DNA of 64,000 bases from the NCBI RefSeq assembly GCF_001243895.1, contig NZ_LN851186.1:97246-161245 (forward strand), given 5' to 3'. Positions 17,921 through 26,617 of the stretch are shown in pieces. The stretch comes from Bacillus testis (GTDB lineage Bacteria > Bacillota > Bacilli > Bacillales > DSM-1321). Numbering within the stretch: the stretch's first letter is position 1; each line of letters begins with the position of its first letter. The notes beneath the pieces were generated by a model. It was not told the DNA's origin. It ran no database searches and worked only from the letters and a program-made list of their open reading frames with translations. The position numbers were made by a program, and so were the translations under genes.

Positions 17921-18700
17921 GTGAAATCATTCTGGTGTTTTACTTATGCGCAGGCTCTGTCCTGTATTTTTCCTGTCATTATTTTTGCTGCTCTTGCTCT
18001 TTCTAAATATGTGCATCTTCCCTATCTCCACCGTTATGACCTGATTTTGGTCGTTTGTCTGATTGCCCAAGCAATGATGCTCATCCTGAAGCTTGAGACA
18101 TTCGATGAATTAAAGGTTATTTGCCTGTTCCATATCATTGGTTTAGCGCTTGAATTATATAAAGTCCATATGGGTTCATGGTCTTATCCAGAAGAAGGCT
18201 ACAGTAAATTTTTCGGTGTTCCTCTTTACAGCGGGTTTATGTATGCCTCAGTTGCCAGTTATATATGCCAAGCCTGGAGACGGCTTCACCTGCGAATAGT
18301 AGGCTGGCCAAAAGCCTTTTGGGCTGTATCCATCTCGGTCCTTATTTATGCAAATTTCTTCGTGCATCACTTTTTATTCGACGGCAGATGGTTGCTGACT
18401 GCTATGTTGTTCGTTATTTTTTATCGGACGAAAGTCTTTTACGAACTCAATGATAAGACCTATAAGATGCCTCTAACCCTTTCATTCCTGTTGATTGGCT
18501 TTTTCATCTGGATTGCCGAGAACATTACGACCTTTCTCGGCGCATGGCAGTACCCTGACCAGGAAAAAGCATGGACCATCGTCCATATCGGAAAAATCAG
18601 TTCCTGGTTCTTGCTCGTCGTCATCTCCATCATCATTGTCGCCCAGTTGAAAAAAGTGAAAAACGATAGCCCACGCCCCTCCATATCTCTATCCGATTAA
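17921..18700 (+). CDS. DUF817 integral membrane protein
   Basis: A 259-residue, very hydrophobic protein with about eight membrane helices, beginning at GTG (KSFWCFTYAQALSCIFPVII). The DUF817 pattern is seen in ALELYKVHMGSWSYPEEGYS and FIWIAENITTFLGAWQYPDQ, both conserved in the family. Function unknown; a pigment or carotenoid-related role has been suggested for distant relatives but nothing here supports it. Monocistronic, with a strong terminator after it. Confidence 0.8.
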   Translation: MKSFWCFTYAQALSCIFPVIIFAALALSKYVHLPYLHRYDLILVVCLIAQAMMLILKLETFDELKVICLFHIIGLALELYKVHMGSWSYPEEGYSKFFGVPLYSGFMYASVASYICQAWRRLHLRIVGWPKAFWAVSISVLIYANFFVHHFLFDGRWLLTAMLFVIFYRTKVFYELNDKTYKMPLTLSFLLIGFFIWIAENITTFLGAWQYPDQEKAWTIVHIGKISSWFLLVVISIIIVAQLKKVKNDSPRPSISLSD

Positions 18701-18709
18701 GGCAGACAA

Positions 18710-18741
18710 AATAAGCAGACAACCCGGTTGTCTGCTTATTC
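18710..18741 (+). terminator. Terminator after DUF817 gene
   Basis: AATAAGCAGACAAC and GTTGTCTGCTTATT form a perfect 14-bp stem with a 3-4 base loop. Confidence 0.88.
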
Positions 18742-18783
18742 CTTGTGCCATCCACCATGCCCTATGATCAGAATGGACAGCCA

Positions 18784-19272
18784 TTATTCAGTTGGAGCCA
18801 GGAATGTAGCCGGCATAATGACAGCAATCACTTCACCTGTTGCGCACAGTGTATCGCCGGCATAAACCTCTGTTTCCACTTTCCACTTCTTAGGATGGAT
18901 TTCAGTGACCGTCCCGACTGCCCGCAATGGTATTCCTTGCGGTGTCGGCTTCAGGAAGTTTACCTGCAGTGATCCGGTTACAAACCGCGGCGGTTCAGCC
19001 CCCTCCCCAGGCTCATGGCCATTTTTTCTGTGAAGGGCAAGCGAGGCAGAACCTGTCCCATGGCAGTCGATCAATGAGGCAATCACGCCTCCATAGACAA
19101 AGCCCGGAAGCGCCTTATGTATAGCTAGCGGTTCGTAGATTGTTTCTGTTTTCTCTCCATTCCAACCTGTCCGGAAATGGTGGCCCTCTTCATTCAATCT
19201 TCCGCATCCATAACACCAGGCAAAATCGTCCGGATATTCATCCTGAATGGCATGCACCAGCCTATTTTCCAT
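18784..19272 (-). CDS. PaaI-type hotdog-fold thioesterase
   Basis: A 162-residue protein of the 4HBT/PaaI family. It begins with a small cysteine motif (FAWCYGCGRLNEEGHHFRTG), common in this subgroup. The hotdog helix is FVYGGVIASLIDCHGTGSAS, with the catalytic Asp in LIDCHG, and TGSLQVNFLKPTPQGIPLRA forms the next strands. It hydrolyses acyl-CoA thioesters; the physiological substrate is unknown. Confidence 0.8.
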   Translation of the reverse strand: MENRLVHAIQDEYPDDFAWCYGCGRLNEEGHHFRTGWNGEKTETIYEPLAIHKALPGFVYGGVIASLIDCHGTGSASLALHRKNGHEPGEGAEPPRFVTGSLQVNFLKPTPQGIPLRAVGTVTEIHPKKWKVETEVYAGDTLCATGEVIAVIMPATFLAPTE

Positions 19273-19440
19273 CGAAATTCCCCCTTTTTCCTTTCATTAT
19301 AACATGCATAAAAGGAAGATGTTGGAATAAAAATAGTGAATCTGCTAGGCATGGGGGATGCACCATTTTTATCTCCATGGGATACATTTTTTTCGTATTA
19401 AAAGGACACTGACCGCCCTAAGTGCAGAAAAGCAGGCATG

Positions 19441-19467
19441 CAAAAAAAGCCAGGCAAAGGCCTGGCT
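19441..19467 (-). terminator. Terminator after phnA-like gene
   Basis: On the minus strand AGCCAGGC pairs with GCCTGGCT and is followed by a run of seven T, 18 bases after the stop codon of the gene at 19485. Confidence 0.88.
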
Positions 19468-19484
19468 GATTCAATCATCTACAA

Positions 19485-19826
19485 TTAGATTTTCTTAACG
19501 AATTCTGATTTTAATTTCATGGCGCCGAAACCATCGATTTTACAATCAATATCATGGTCACCATCAACAAGGCGGATGCTTTTTACTTTAGTGCCTTGTT
19601 TAAGGACGGAAGAACTTCCTTTTACTTTAAGGTCTTTAATGACGGTAACAGCATCTCCATCGTTCAGGATATTGCCATTCGCATCTTTCACGACTTTTTG
19701 TTCTTCATTTTGCTCATTTTCCGCTTCAGGCGACCATTCATGGGCACATTCCGGGCAAACAAGCAGCACTCCATCTTCATACGTGTATTCTGAATTACAT
19801 TTAGGGCAATTAGGCAAAGCTGACAT
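19485..19826 (-). CDS. PhnA/YjdM zinc-ribbon domain protein
   Basis: A 113-residue protein with an N-terminal zinc ribbon ([26 protein letters not shown]; two CxxC pairs) and the C-terminal PhnA domain [60 protein letters not shown]. Despite the name, the family (alkylphosphonate utilisation operon protein PhnA, YjdM) has no proven role in phosphonate use. Monocistronic. Confidence 0.88.
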   Translation of the reverse strand: MSALPNCPKCNSEYTYEDGVLLVCPECAHEWSPEAENEQNEEQKVVKDANGNILNDGDAVTVIKDLKVKGSSSVLKQGTKVKSIRLVDGDHDIDCKIDGFGAMKLKSEFVKKI

Positions 19827-20111
19827 AGTTCGATACCTCTATTCATTAATGTTCATTTTTATAATTGTTTTATCCCAATTGATCGCTTCGTATGAATAGT
19901 AAAGATATCCTTAGGTATCCCTTATAGGCTTGTATGATAACACAGTCTTACGGGATTGACAAACACGCTAAGCAGGACTGTTTTTGTTGCAAAATTTAAG
20001 GCATTTTTCTATCTGTCATGGATAAAAAGCGGTATTTTGATTTTTGGATTGCATTTTTAGCACCGAGAAAGCTTTGACTTCTACTGAAAATTGTTGTAAA
20101 TTACATATGTA
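19827..20111. other. Intergenic region between phnA-like gene and guaC
   Basis: Holds the phnA-like promoter and the upstream part of the guaC control region. A dyad ACAGTC...GACTGT followed by five T (about 19940-19987) could be a weak terminator. I looked for a purine riboswitch core and did not find one. The PurBox pair follows directly. Confidence 0.5.
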
Positions 20112-20147
20112 CCGAACAATGTTAAGAGTTTAAATAAAAAACGTTCG
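20112..20147. promoter_or_regulatory. PurR operator (PurBox pair) of guaC
   Basis: CCGAACAAT (20112-20120) faces an inverted copy ending in ACGTTCG (20141-20147). The CGAA and TTCG cores are 27 bases apart. The same orientation and the same 27-base gap occur upstream of purA (54783-54817). PurBoxes (consensus AWWWCCGAACWWT, in inverted pairs) bind PurR, which controls guaC and purA in B. subtilis. Confidence 0.75.
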
Positions 20148-20166
20148 TATTTAGAGGTGAATATTC

Positions 20167-21150
20167 ATGAGAAAAGTATTTGATTACGAAGATATTCAAT
20201 TAATTCCGGCTAAGTGTATTGTGAATAGCCGTTCTGAATGTGATACAAGCGTTACATTGGGGAACCATACATTTAGATTGCCCGTTGTCCCTGCCAATAT
20301 GCAAACCATTATAGATGAGCAGATTGCTATTTATTTAGCTGAAAACGGTTATTTCTATATCATGCACCGTTTCGAACCGGAAAAACGCGCCTCTTTTATC
20401 CGCAATATGCATGAACGCGGATTGATTGCTTCCATTAGCGTTGGAGTCAAAGAAGAAGAATATGATTTTGTACAGCAATTGGCAGCTGAAAATTTGTTGC
20501 CTGAATATATGACAATCGATATTGCCCACGGGCATTCAAACGCTGTGATCAAGATGATTCAGCATATCAAGCATTACTTGCCGGAAACCTTCGTCATTGC
20601 AGGGAATGTAGGAACGCCAGAAGCAGTGAGAGAATTGGAGAATGCCGGCGCTGACGCCACGAAAGTAGGCATTGGGCCAGGTAAAGTGTGCATCACTAAG
20701 ATTAAAACGGGCTTCGGCACAGGCGGCTGGCAATTGGCAGCACTACGTCTATGCGCGAAGGCAGCAAGCAAACCGATCATCGCTGATGGCGGCATTCGCA
20801 CCCATGGAGATATCGCCAAGTCCGTCCGTTTTGGCGCTTCCATGGTCATGATCGGCTCTTTATTTGCCGGCCATGAAGAATCTCCGGGAGAAACCATCGA
20901 AAGAGACGGCAAACTGTATAAGGAATACTTTGGATCTGCATCCGAATTCCAAAAAGGCGAGAAGAAGAACGTAGAAGGAAAAAAAATGTACGTCGAACAT
21001 AAAGGCCCTCTAGAAGACACATTGAGGGAAATGGAGCAGGATCTGCAATCTTCCATCTCCTATGCAGGAGGCAACAAACTAGAAGCAATCCGTACCGTTG
21101 ATTATGTCGTCGTGAAGAACTCCATTTTTAATGGAGATAAAGTATTTTAA
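20167..21150 (+). CDS. guaC: GMP reductase
   Basis: A 327-residue IMPDH/GMPR-family barrel that reduces GMP to IMP with NADPH, returning guanine nucleotides to the IMP pool. It opens [20 protein letters not shown], has the catalytic loop [20 protein letters not shown] with the active-site Cys, the phosphate site [20 protein letters not shown] and the [15 protein letters not shown] flap. Unlike IMP dehydrogenase it has no CBS domains. The start is supported by GAGGTGA. Monocistronic under a PurBox pair. Confidence 0.96.
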   Translation: MRKVFDYEDIQLIPAKCIVNSRSECDTSVTLGNHTFRLPVVPANMQTIIDEQIAIYLAENGYFYIMHRFEPEKRASFIRNMHERGLIASISVGVKEEEYDFVQQLAAENLLPEYMTIDIAHGHSNAVIKMIQHIKHYLPETFVIAGNVGTPEAVRELENAGADATKVGIGPGKVCITKIKTGFGTGGWQLAALRLCAKAASKPIIADGGIRTHGDIAKSVRFGASMVMIGSLFAGHEESPGETIERDGKLYKEYFGSASEFQKGEKKNVEGKKMYVEHKGPLEDTLREMEQDLQSSISYAGGNKLEAIRTVDYVVVKNSIFNGDKVF

Positions 21151-21161
21151 TCCATCATTCG

Positions 21162-21198
21162 AAAGGTGAGCAGGAATTCTTCTTGCTTGCCTTTTTTT
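21162..21198 (+). terminator. Terminator after guaC
   Basis: AAAGGTGAGCAGGAA pairs with TTCTTGCTTGCCTTT with a few G-U pairs, followed by T residues. Confidence 0.75.
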
Positions 21199-21416
21199 CT
21201 GTAAAGGGCAACTCCTAAATGGTTTGGTTGCGTATTAATAGTATTTAATAATAATGTTAATACGAATACATAGAAGCTTATTTGGCTAGATTGCACAGTT
21301 CACAAAGAATAGAATAAATTTTTGTGCAAATCGCATATTTTGCTATTTTCCAATACCTATTACTATTTAAATATAGTAATTTAACAATCGATTCTTATTC
21401 TTGGAGGTATGGCAAC

Positions 21417-22514
21417 ATGGCTGAATTGCGTTTGAATCATGTCTATAAAATCTACGATAACAAAGTAACCGCTGTGAAAGATTTTAACTTGCATATCAAA
21501 GATAAGGAATTCATTGTATTCGTCGGGCCTTCCGGATGCGGGAAATCCACTACTTTACGGATGGTTGCAGGACTCGAAGAAATTTCAAAAGGCGATTTTT
21601 ACATAGACGGAAAACGGGTAAATGACACCCCTCCGAAGGATCGGGATATCGCTATGGTATTCCAGAACTATGCGTTATACCCTCATATGTCTGTATATGA
21701 TAATATGGCATTCGGATTGAAGCTCCGAAAAATGCCAAAAGATGAAATCGATCGCCGGGTGAATGAAGCGGCCAGAATTCTTGGCCTGGAAACGTATCTG
21801 AACCGTAAGCCAAAGGCACTTTCCGGCGGACAGCGTCAACGTGTAGCATTGGGGCGTGCCATCGTCCGCGACGCTAAAGTATTCCTCATGGACGAACCGC
21901 TGTCAAATTTGGATGCGAAACTGCGTGTAACCATGCGCTCAGAAATCGCCAAGCTGCACAAACGGTTAAATACGACAACGATTTATGTAACGCATGACCA
22001 GACAGAAGCCATGACAATGGCAACCCGCCTTGTTGTCATGAAGGATGGAGTCATTCAGCAAATCGGATCACCGAAAGAAGTATATGAGAACCCGGCAAAC
22101 GTATTTGTCGGCGGCTTCATCGGCTCGCCTTCCATGAACTTCCTGAACGGGACTTTGAAGGATGGTTATTTTCAATTAGATACAACAAAATTGTCTATTC
22201 CTGAAGAAAAGATGGAGATACTTCGCGATCAAGGCTATCTGAACAAACAGCTGATCCTCGGCATCCGTCCGGAGGATTTCCATGATGAACCGCATTTCAT
22301 CCAAGCTTCCAAAGACACATCGATATCCGCGCATATCGATGTATGTGAACTAATGGGCGCCGAATTTATGCTGTATTCTTCAATTGACGGCCAAAATTTT
22401 GTGGCGCGCGTTGACGCACAAACAGCGGTAACAGCCGGACAGGTGCTTGAAATCGCTCTAGATATGAATAAAGCGCACTTCTTTGACCAAGAGACAGAAG
22501 TACGCATCTGTTAA
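21417..22514 (+). CDS. msmX: Sugar ABC transporter ATPase (MsmX/UgpC type)
   Basis: Start at MAELRLNHVYKIYDN (21417), where GGAGG lies 9 bases upstream. The 365-residue protein has Walker A GPSGCGKST, LSGGQRQRVALGRAI, Walker B VFLMDEPLSNLDAKLR and VTHDQTEAMTMA, then an OB-fold TOBE domain (ILGIRPEDFHDEPH, VCELMGAEFMLYS). MsmX of B. subtilis is a shared ATPase serving several sugar importers that lack their own. The MalE/F/G-type operon at 27938-31268 has no ATPase, so this protein is its likely motor. It is monocistronic. Confidence 0.9.
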   Translation: MAELRLNHVYKIYDNKVTAVKDFNLHIKDKEFIVFVGPSGCGKSTTLRMVAGLEEISKGDFYIDGKRVNDTPPKDRDIAMVFQNYALYPHMSVYDNMAFGLKLRKMPKDEIDRRVNEAARILGLETYLNRKPKALSGGQRQRVALGRAIVRDAKVFLMDEPLSNLDAKLRVTMRSEIAKLHKRLNTTTIYVTHDQTEAMTMATRLVVMKDGVIQQIGSPKEVYENPANVFVGGFIGSPSMNFLNGTLKDGYFQLDTTKLSIPEEKMEILRDQGYLNKQLILGIRPEDFHDEPHFIQASKDTSISAHIDVCELMGAEFMLYSSIDGQNFVARVDAQTAVTAGQVLEIALDMNKAHFFDQETEVRIC

Positions 22515-22523
22515 GTCCGCCCA

Positions 22524-22555
22524 CCCCCTTGGCACAGCCTGCCGAGGGGGTTTTC
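22524..22555 (+). terminator. Terminator after msmX
   Basis: CCCCCTTGGC pairs with GCCGAGGGGG (one G-U) around an ACAGCCT loop, followed by TTTT. Confidence 0.88.
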
Positions 22556-22573
22556 CTGCAAGGCGACTAGCTG

Positions 22574-23053
22574 TTACTTCACTTCCAGCTTAAATGCATA
22601 ATAAGCATCGCCAAGAGAGGTATTTTCACGATTCTGATCCATCCACCAAACACTGTACGCATATTCATAACTTCCTTTTTGGCCTGGAGCTTGAAAGGTA
22701 TTGTTTTTATCTATCTTTATTTCTGTCTCTTTGCTTTCATCCATGACTTCTGCTAAATAAACTTCATTGGGCTTCGGTTCATAATCCATCAAAATGGATA
22801 TTGTTTCATTTGGTTTAACGACCAGTGCCCTTTCACCTCTTAGTAGCTGTTTGGGCCCTGCAGTATCAACACAGACCCCTTTCCCCGGACTTGACCAGCA
22901 ATAGGAACCTAGCTTTGAATTCAGTTGACCGGTGCCTGCAGTTATATGGACATCCGGCGGTTTTGCACCGGGCAGTGCATTTTCTTCGTTTTTAGAACAA
23001 CCAACAGCAAAAATAACGGCCAGTATCAAACCGAACAGATGTATTCCTTTCAT
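22574..23053 (-). CDS. Hypothetical lipoprotein
   Basis: A 159-residue protein with a lipoprotein signal: MKGIHLFGLILAVIFAVGCS, the lipobox Cys at about residue 19. The mature part contains CWSSPGKGVCVDTAGPKQLL and SYEYAYSVWWMDQNRENTSL; no known domain was recognised. It should be anchored on the outer face of the membrane. It lies between convergent msmX and, upstream, the GH65 gene's terminator, so it is its own unit. Two Cys in the mature part may form a disulfide. Confidence 0.7.
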   Translation of the reverse strand: MKGIHLFGLILAVIFAVGCSKNEENALPGAKPPDVHITAGTGQLNSKLGSYCWSSPGKGVCVDTAGPKQLLRGERALVVKPNETISILMDYEPKPNEVYLAEVMDESKETEIKIDKNNTFQAPGQKGSYEYAYSVWWMDQNRENTSLGDAYYAFKLEVK

Positions 23054-23127
23054 CCATTCCCCCTCCTTTCACCACATAGACGTTCCCGCTTTATAATAGG
23101 TTACGCAAAAAAAGGCCGGCCATAGAA

Positions 23128-23160
23128 AAACGCCTCCCATGTCATTTGGGAGGCGTTTTA
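23128..23160. terminator. Terminator after first GH65 gene
   Basis: AAACGCCTCCCA pairs with TGGGAGGCGTTT around a 7-base loop and has T residues on one side and A residues on the other. It ends the GH65 gene transcribed on the minus strand. Confidence 0.9.
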
Positions 23161-23163
23161 TCA

Positions 23164-25533
23164 TTAAGCAACTGGAGTCGGAGTTAAAAGTGGCACTTCA
23201 ACTGTATCTGAAACTGTATACTCTTTATCTTTATAACTAAAAGTGACTGTATTATTTCTCTTTGTTTGTTTTTCCACCTTCAAAGTATCTTTTGTTACCG
23301 TTACTTGTAAACGGTCTCCATGCCAAAAGATCGGGAAGGTCAGTTTGGTCCAGTTTTTTGGAAGGGATGGGGCAATGCGAAGCTTGCCATTCAGCATGCG
23401 GACGCCACCGAAGCCCTTGACAACACATTGCCAAATTCCGCCCAATGAAGCTGCATGAATGCCTTCGTCGCTCGTCTTCATATTCGGGCCTAAGTCGATG
23501 GCACACGCTTTATGGAATAATTCATACGCTAAATCCATATCTCCCATATCTGACGCCAATACACTGTGCGTGGACAAGCTCAGTGAAGAATCATGCAGCG
23601 TTTTCGGCTCATAATATTCCCAGTTTGCCTTCTTTACATCCCGGCTGAACAAGCCTTCAAGTAAATAAAACAGTACCATGATATCCGCTTGCTTCGATAC
23701 TTGGATATTATTTACCTGTGTTAAGTTATAGTCTTTGAATATCGATCCGATATTTACCTGGTTTTTGTACTTAGTCAGATCAATGATTTGTTTGGATAGA
23801 TATGTATCATCTTGAGCGATGACGAGATCTTCTTCGCGCGGCTGCGGCAAATAGATTTGATCCAATTTGCTTTCCCACTTGAGATACACTTCATCAAGAC
23901 CAAGCTTTTCATTCAGGCGGCTGAAGATTTCCGGCTTTTTCTCTTTCAGTATGCGGTAATACTCCATCGCTTTTTGGATATTCCAATAGGCCATATAATT
24001 GGTGAACGCGTTGTTATTGACGTGTTCCTTATATTCATCCGGACCGATGACATCATTAATATGATATTCTTGCTTTTCCTCGTTCCATTCCAGCCTGGAT
24101 TGCCAAAATTTCGCCGTATCTAATAGGATTTCATAGCCATATTTCTCCATAAAATCTTCATCACCAGTGACTTGATAATATTGCCATGTCGCGAATGCAA
24201 TATCGGAAGTCACATGCTGCTCCAGAAAACCGGACCAAATTTTTGTCGCTTCACCAGTGATAATATCAGCAGCTCCCCATATCGGCGTTACCTCTCCATC
24301 TTCCATCCATGCAGATTCCCACGGGAACATGGCTCCTGCATATCCATTTTCTTTCGCTTTTTTATGGGCGCCAGGAAGCGTCAAGTAGCGGTATTCCAAC
24401 AGACTGCGCGCTACTTTCGGATAGCTATAAATGAAGTAAGGCAGCACGAATAATTCCGTATCCCAGAAGGTGTGGCCCTTATATCCTTCACCTGATAATC
24501 CTTTCGCCCCAACATTCATCCGATTGTCGTGCCAAGGTGTGAAAACAGTCATATGATATTGGGCAAAGCGGATCGCCAGCTGGTCAAGACTATTTGTACT
24601 TTCGATGGTGATTGGGCATACATCCCATACTTGTTCTTTCCACACCTTTGCATGCTGGGAAAACAGCTCTTTATACCCCTTGGCACTGGCGGCTTCTGCA
24701 TGCTTCCTTGTATGCTCCTTCCTATTATTCACATCTTCCATATCTATATCTCTGCTTGTAAATACATTCGATATCTTCTCGATGGCAAATGTTTCGCCTT
24801 TCGCCACCGAGACAGGCTCGTACGTGTAATAAATCTTGCGGCGTTTCATTTTAATCAACCCTGTCGGATCCACCGGCCGGCTATCTATTTCAAATGTATG
24901 TGTCGAATTAAGGATAAACTCAATATTGCTTTCAGTAGTTGTCTGTGTAAGTTGTAAGATTCTCTTATTGTAAAGACGTTTTTCGCCTTCTTTGAAATGC
25001 TGGACACCGCTATTAGATACTTGCGCATTTATCCCGGAAGTAATGCTGATTTCTGCCTCCTGGTCCAGTGGTGTTATTTCCACTCTTTGAGCGATCAAAT
25101 GCCGATCCGCCAACGAGACAAAACGGCGGAATGTAAAGCGATATGTCTTTTGTTCATTGGATGTCCAGACAACTTTACGCGTTAGTTCGGCTTCCTTCAA
25201 GTTAAGTGAGCGCTCGTAAGAAACAATGGTTCCTTGTTCCAAATTAAAATCCTGGCCATCAAGCACGATATCCATCCACAGGACATCCGCAGCATTCGGA
25301 AGCTCAGTCACTTCATTATCGGCAAATTTGTTGAATGTTCCGGCTACAAACAGATTGCGCGTTTCAGCTAAGTTTCTTTCTTCAGCAGCTGCGCGTTGGC
25401 CCATATAACCATTCCCCAAACAAAAGATCGCTTCCGCTTTTCCCACTAATTTCGGATGATAAGCGGATTCGGTGACAACCCAATTCTCATAGGATTCAGT
25501 TCCGCGATTATATTGCATAATAGAAGCCGACAT
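23164..25533 (-). CDS. GH65 disaccharide phosphorylase 1 (maltose/kojibiose/trehalose phosphorylase family)
   Basis: Start placed at the second ATG of MSMSASIM (25533), 7 bases after AAGGAAG; the frame extends 38 codons further without a ribosome site. About 789 residues: N-terminal beta-sandwich (AIFCLGNGYMGQRAAAEE), an (alpha/alpha)6 barrel with GEGYKGHTFWDTELFVLPYF, and the proposed catalytic acid Glu in the GPDEYKEHVNNNAFTNYM loop, then a C-terminal sheet. GH65 phosphorylases use phosphate to split alpha-glucosides into beta-glucose-1-phosphate and the second sugar. The linkage cannot be set from sequence alone; EHVNNNAFTN differs from the second GH65 (TCLVNNNYYTN). It has its own LacI-type operator promoter. 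Confidence 0.88.
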   Translation of the reverse strand: MSASIMQYNRGTESYENWVVTESAYHPKLVGKAEAIFCLGNGYMGQRAAAEERNLAETRNLFVAGTFNKFADNEVTELPNAADVLWMDIVLDGQDFNLEQGTIVSYERSLNLKEAELTRKVVWTSNEQKTYRFTFRRFVSLADRHLIAQRVEITPLDQEAEISITSGINAQVSNSGVQHFKEGEKRLYNKRILQLTQTTTESNIEFILNSTHTFEIDSRPVDPTGLIKMKRRKIYYTYEPVSVAKGETFAIEKISNVFTSRDIDMEDVNNRKEHTRKHAEAASAKGYKELFSQHAKVWKEQVWDVCPITIESTNSLDQLAIRFAQYHMTVFTPWHDNRMNVGAKGLSGEGYKGHTFWDTELFVLPYFIYSYPKVARSLLEYRYLTLPGAHKKAKENGYAGAMFPWESAWMEDGEVTPIWGAADIITGEATKIWSGFLEQHVTSDIAFATWQYYQVTGDEDFMEKYGYEILLDTAKFWQSRLEWNEEKQEYHINDVIGPDEYKEHVNNNAFTNYMAYWNIQKAMEYYRILKEKKPEIFSRLNEKLGLDEVYLKWESKLDQIYLPQPREEDLVIAQDDTYLSKQIIDLTKYKNQVNIGSIFKDYNLTQVNNIQVSKQADIMVLFYLLEGLFSRDVKKANWEYYEPKTLHDSSLSLSTHSVLASDMGDMDLAYELFHKACAIDLGPNMKTSDEGIHAASLGGIWQCVVKGFGGVRMLNGKLRIAPSLPKNWTKLTFPIFWHGDRLQVTVTKDTLKVEKQTKRNNTVTFSYKDKEYTVSDTVEVPLLTPTPVA

Positions 25534-25592
25534 ACTCATACTTCCTTTCAATAAGAAATTTTGTAATCTCTCATAAACCGAGCAAACAGCAT

Positions 25593-25606
25593 ATAAAGCG
25601 TTTCCA
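25593..25606. promoter_or_regulatory. Candidate cre (CcpA) site in GH65-1 leader
   Basis: ATAAAGCGTTTCCA matches 11 of 14 positions of the cre consensus TGWAANCGNTNWCA. It lies just downstream of the promoter, a place where CcpA would block transcription. Moderate match only. Confidence 0.45.
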
Positions 25607-25618
25607 TTTTTCACTCCC

Positions 25619-25647
25619 ATTCTATCCGAAACGTTTCGGATAAACAA
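25619..25647 (-). promoter_or_regulatory. GH65-1 promoter with embedded operator
   Basis: On the minus strand TTGTTT (25642-25647) and TAGAAT (25619-25624) are 17 bases apart. The spacer is almost exactly filled by the perfect palindrome at 25623-25642. Confidence 0.82.
25623..25642. promoter_or_regulatory. LacI-type operator O1
   Basis: TATCCGAAACGTTTCGGATA is a perfect 20-bp palindrome with the central ACGT common to LacI/MalR-type operators. O2 at 27772 has the same ATCC-AAACGTTT-GGAT skeleton. The LacI protein encoded at 26618 is the obvious ligand. Confidence 0.85.
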
Positions 25648-25742
25648 GAAGTTATTTTAGAAAAATTTTTTGTTATGATAATTTTTATACTAGTCAATTA
25701 ACGCTCATGCAACTAGAATCTTTTTGGAAGTATGGTGATGAA

Positions 25743-26519
25743 ATGAATATCGTCGATCAATTTGTAGCCAGTATTGGATTTTCCTCTAAAAAAGTGGCTT
25801 CTTGGAAAAAACAAAGTCTATGGAAATCTTTTTTCTATGTATTGCTTCTCATTTTGCTGTCCAATATATGCCTATCCGGCTTTGCCTTGTACAAAGGATC
25901 TCAGCAAAATCTATACGATCAAACAAAGATGCTTGACCCATTTACCCTCACAAAAGAAGGATTGCATAAAGAAGGGCCGCCCCAAGTAATTGCCTTGCCC
26001 CAAATAGAAACGATGATTGTGGTTGGAAGCGACACAACTTCCTCATTCCGTACAAACGGCTTCAAAAATATTCTTTCATTAGGAGAAAAACAATGGAGTT
26101 ACGGAAGGGTTGGTTTCCCAGGAACAAGCTTCTCATACGCTGCCTTCCCATTGCTGAACGATGAAAATGAAGGAAAACTGTCGAATAAAGAAGTAGTCTC
26201 ATGGGCCAAGGAAGCATCCCAAAAAATTAGCTATTTTGCACCGTTATATCAATACACGAATACAGCCATCGATCTTGTTACCCACCTAGCCATCATCAGC
26301 TTGCTCGCTTTGGCAGGGTTTGGATTCAAAAAGTTTGTGAAAATTTCCTATAGAGAAGCATGGACAATTACTGCATACGGCATCAGTGCACCTATTTTTG
26401 TGAAAACCATTTTTGAATTGTTAGGCTTTGAAAGCAGCTACTTCTTCTTGCTTTATTGGTGTGTGGCGGGCTTTTTTGCTTTCCGTACAATTCGTTCGAT
26501 TGGCGCAGAAGCAGCATAA
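25743..26519 (+). CDS. DUF1189 membrane protein (YvdJ-like, maltodextrin locus)
   Basis: Start at MNIVDQFVASIG (25743), after a GGTGATG site; an earlier ATG 12 codons upstream lacks one. The 258-residue protein has one N-terminal membrane helix (FFYVLLLILLSNICLSGFAL), an external domain of about 130 residues, and three to four C-terminal helices. It matches DUF1189 (COG5521), whose B. subtilis member YvdJ is encoded in the maltodextrin operon. Its biochemical function is unknown. Its presence here supports a maltose-type role for the island. It lies between the divergent GH65 gene and the convergent lacI gene. Confidence 0.82.
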   Translation: MNIVDQFVASIGFSSKKVASWKKQSLWKSFFYVLLLILLSNICLSGFALYKGSQQNLYDQTKMLDPFTLTKEGLHKEGPPQVIALPQIETMIVVGSDTTSSFRTNGFKNILSLGEKQWSYGRVGFPGTSFSYAAFPLLNDENEGKLSNKEVVSWAKEASQKISYFAPLYQYTNTAIDLVTHLAIISLLALAGFGFKKFVKISYREAWTITAYGISAPIFVKTIFELLGFESSYFFLLYWCVAGFFAFRTIRSIGAEAA

Positions 26520-26523
26520 TAAA

Positions 26524-26558
26524 CAGGCCTGCATGGTTATAACCGCCATGCAGGCCTG
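26524..26558. terminator. Bidirectional terminator between DUF1189 gene and lacI
   Basis: CAGGCCTGCATGG and CCATGCAGGCCTG pair perfectly over 13 bp around a 9-base loop. It sits between convergent genes. Confidence 0.88.
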
Positions 26559-26617
26559 CTTATTTATCCCGTTCTATCCAGCACTAAGTTTCCCACAATC
26601 AAGTGACCGTAACTGGT

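Noticed and set aside
19900-20160. Purine riboswitch upstream of guaC
   Set aside because: The conserved loop and junction sequences of the purine aptamer were not found; the PurBox pair explains regulation.
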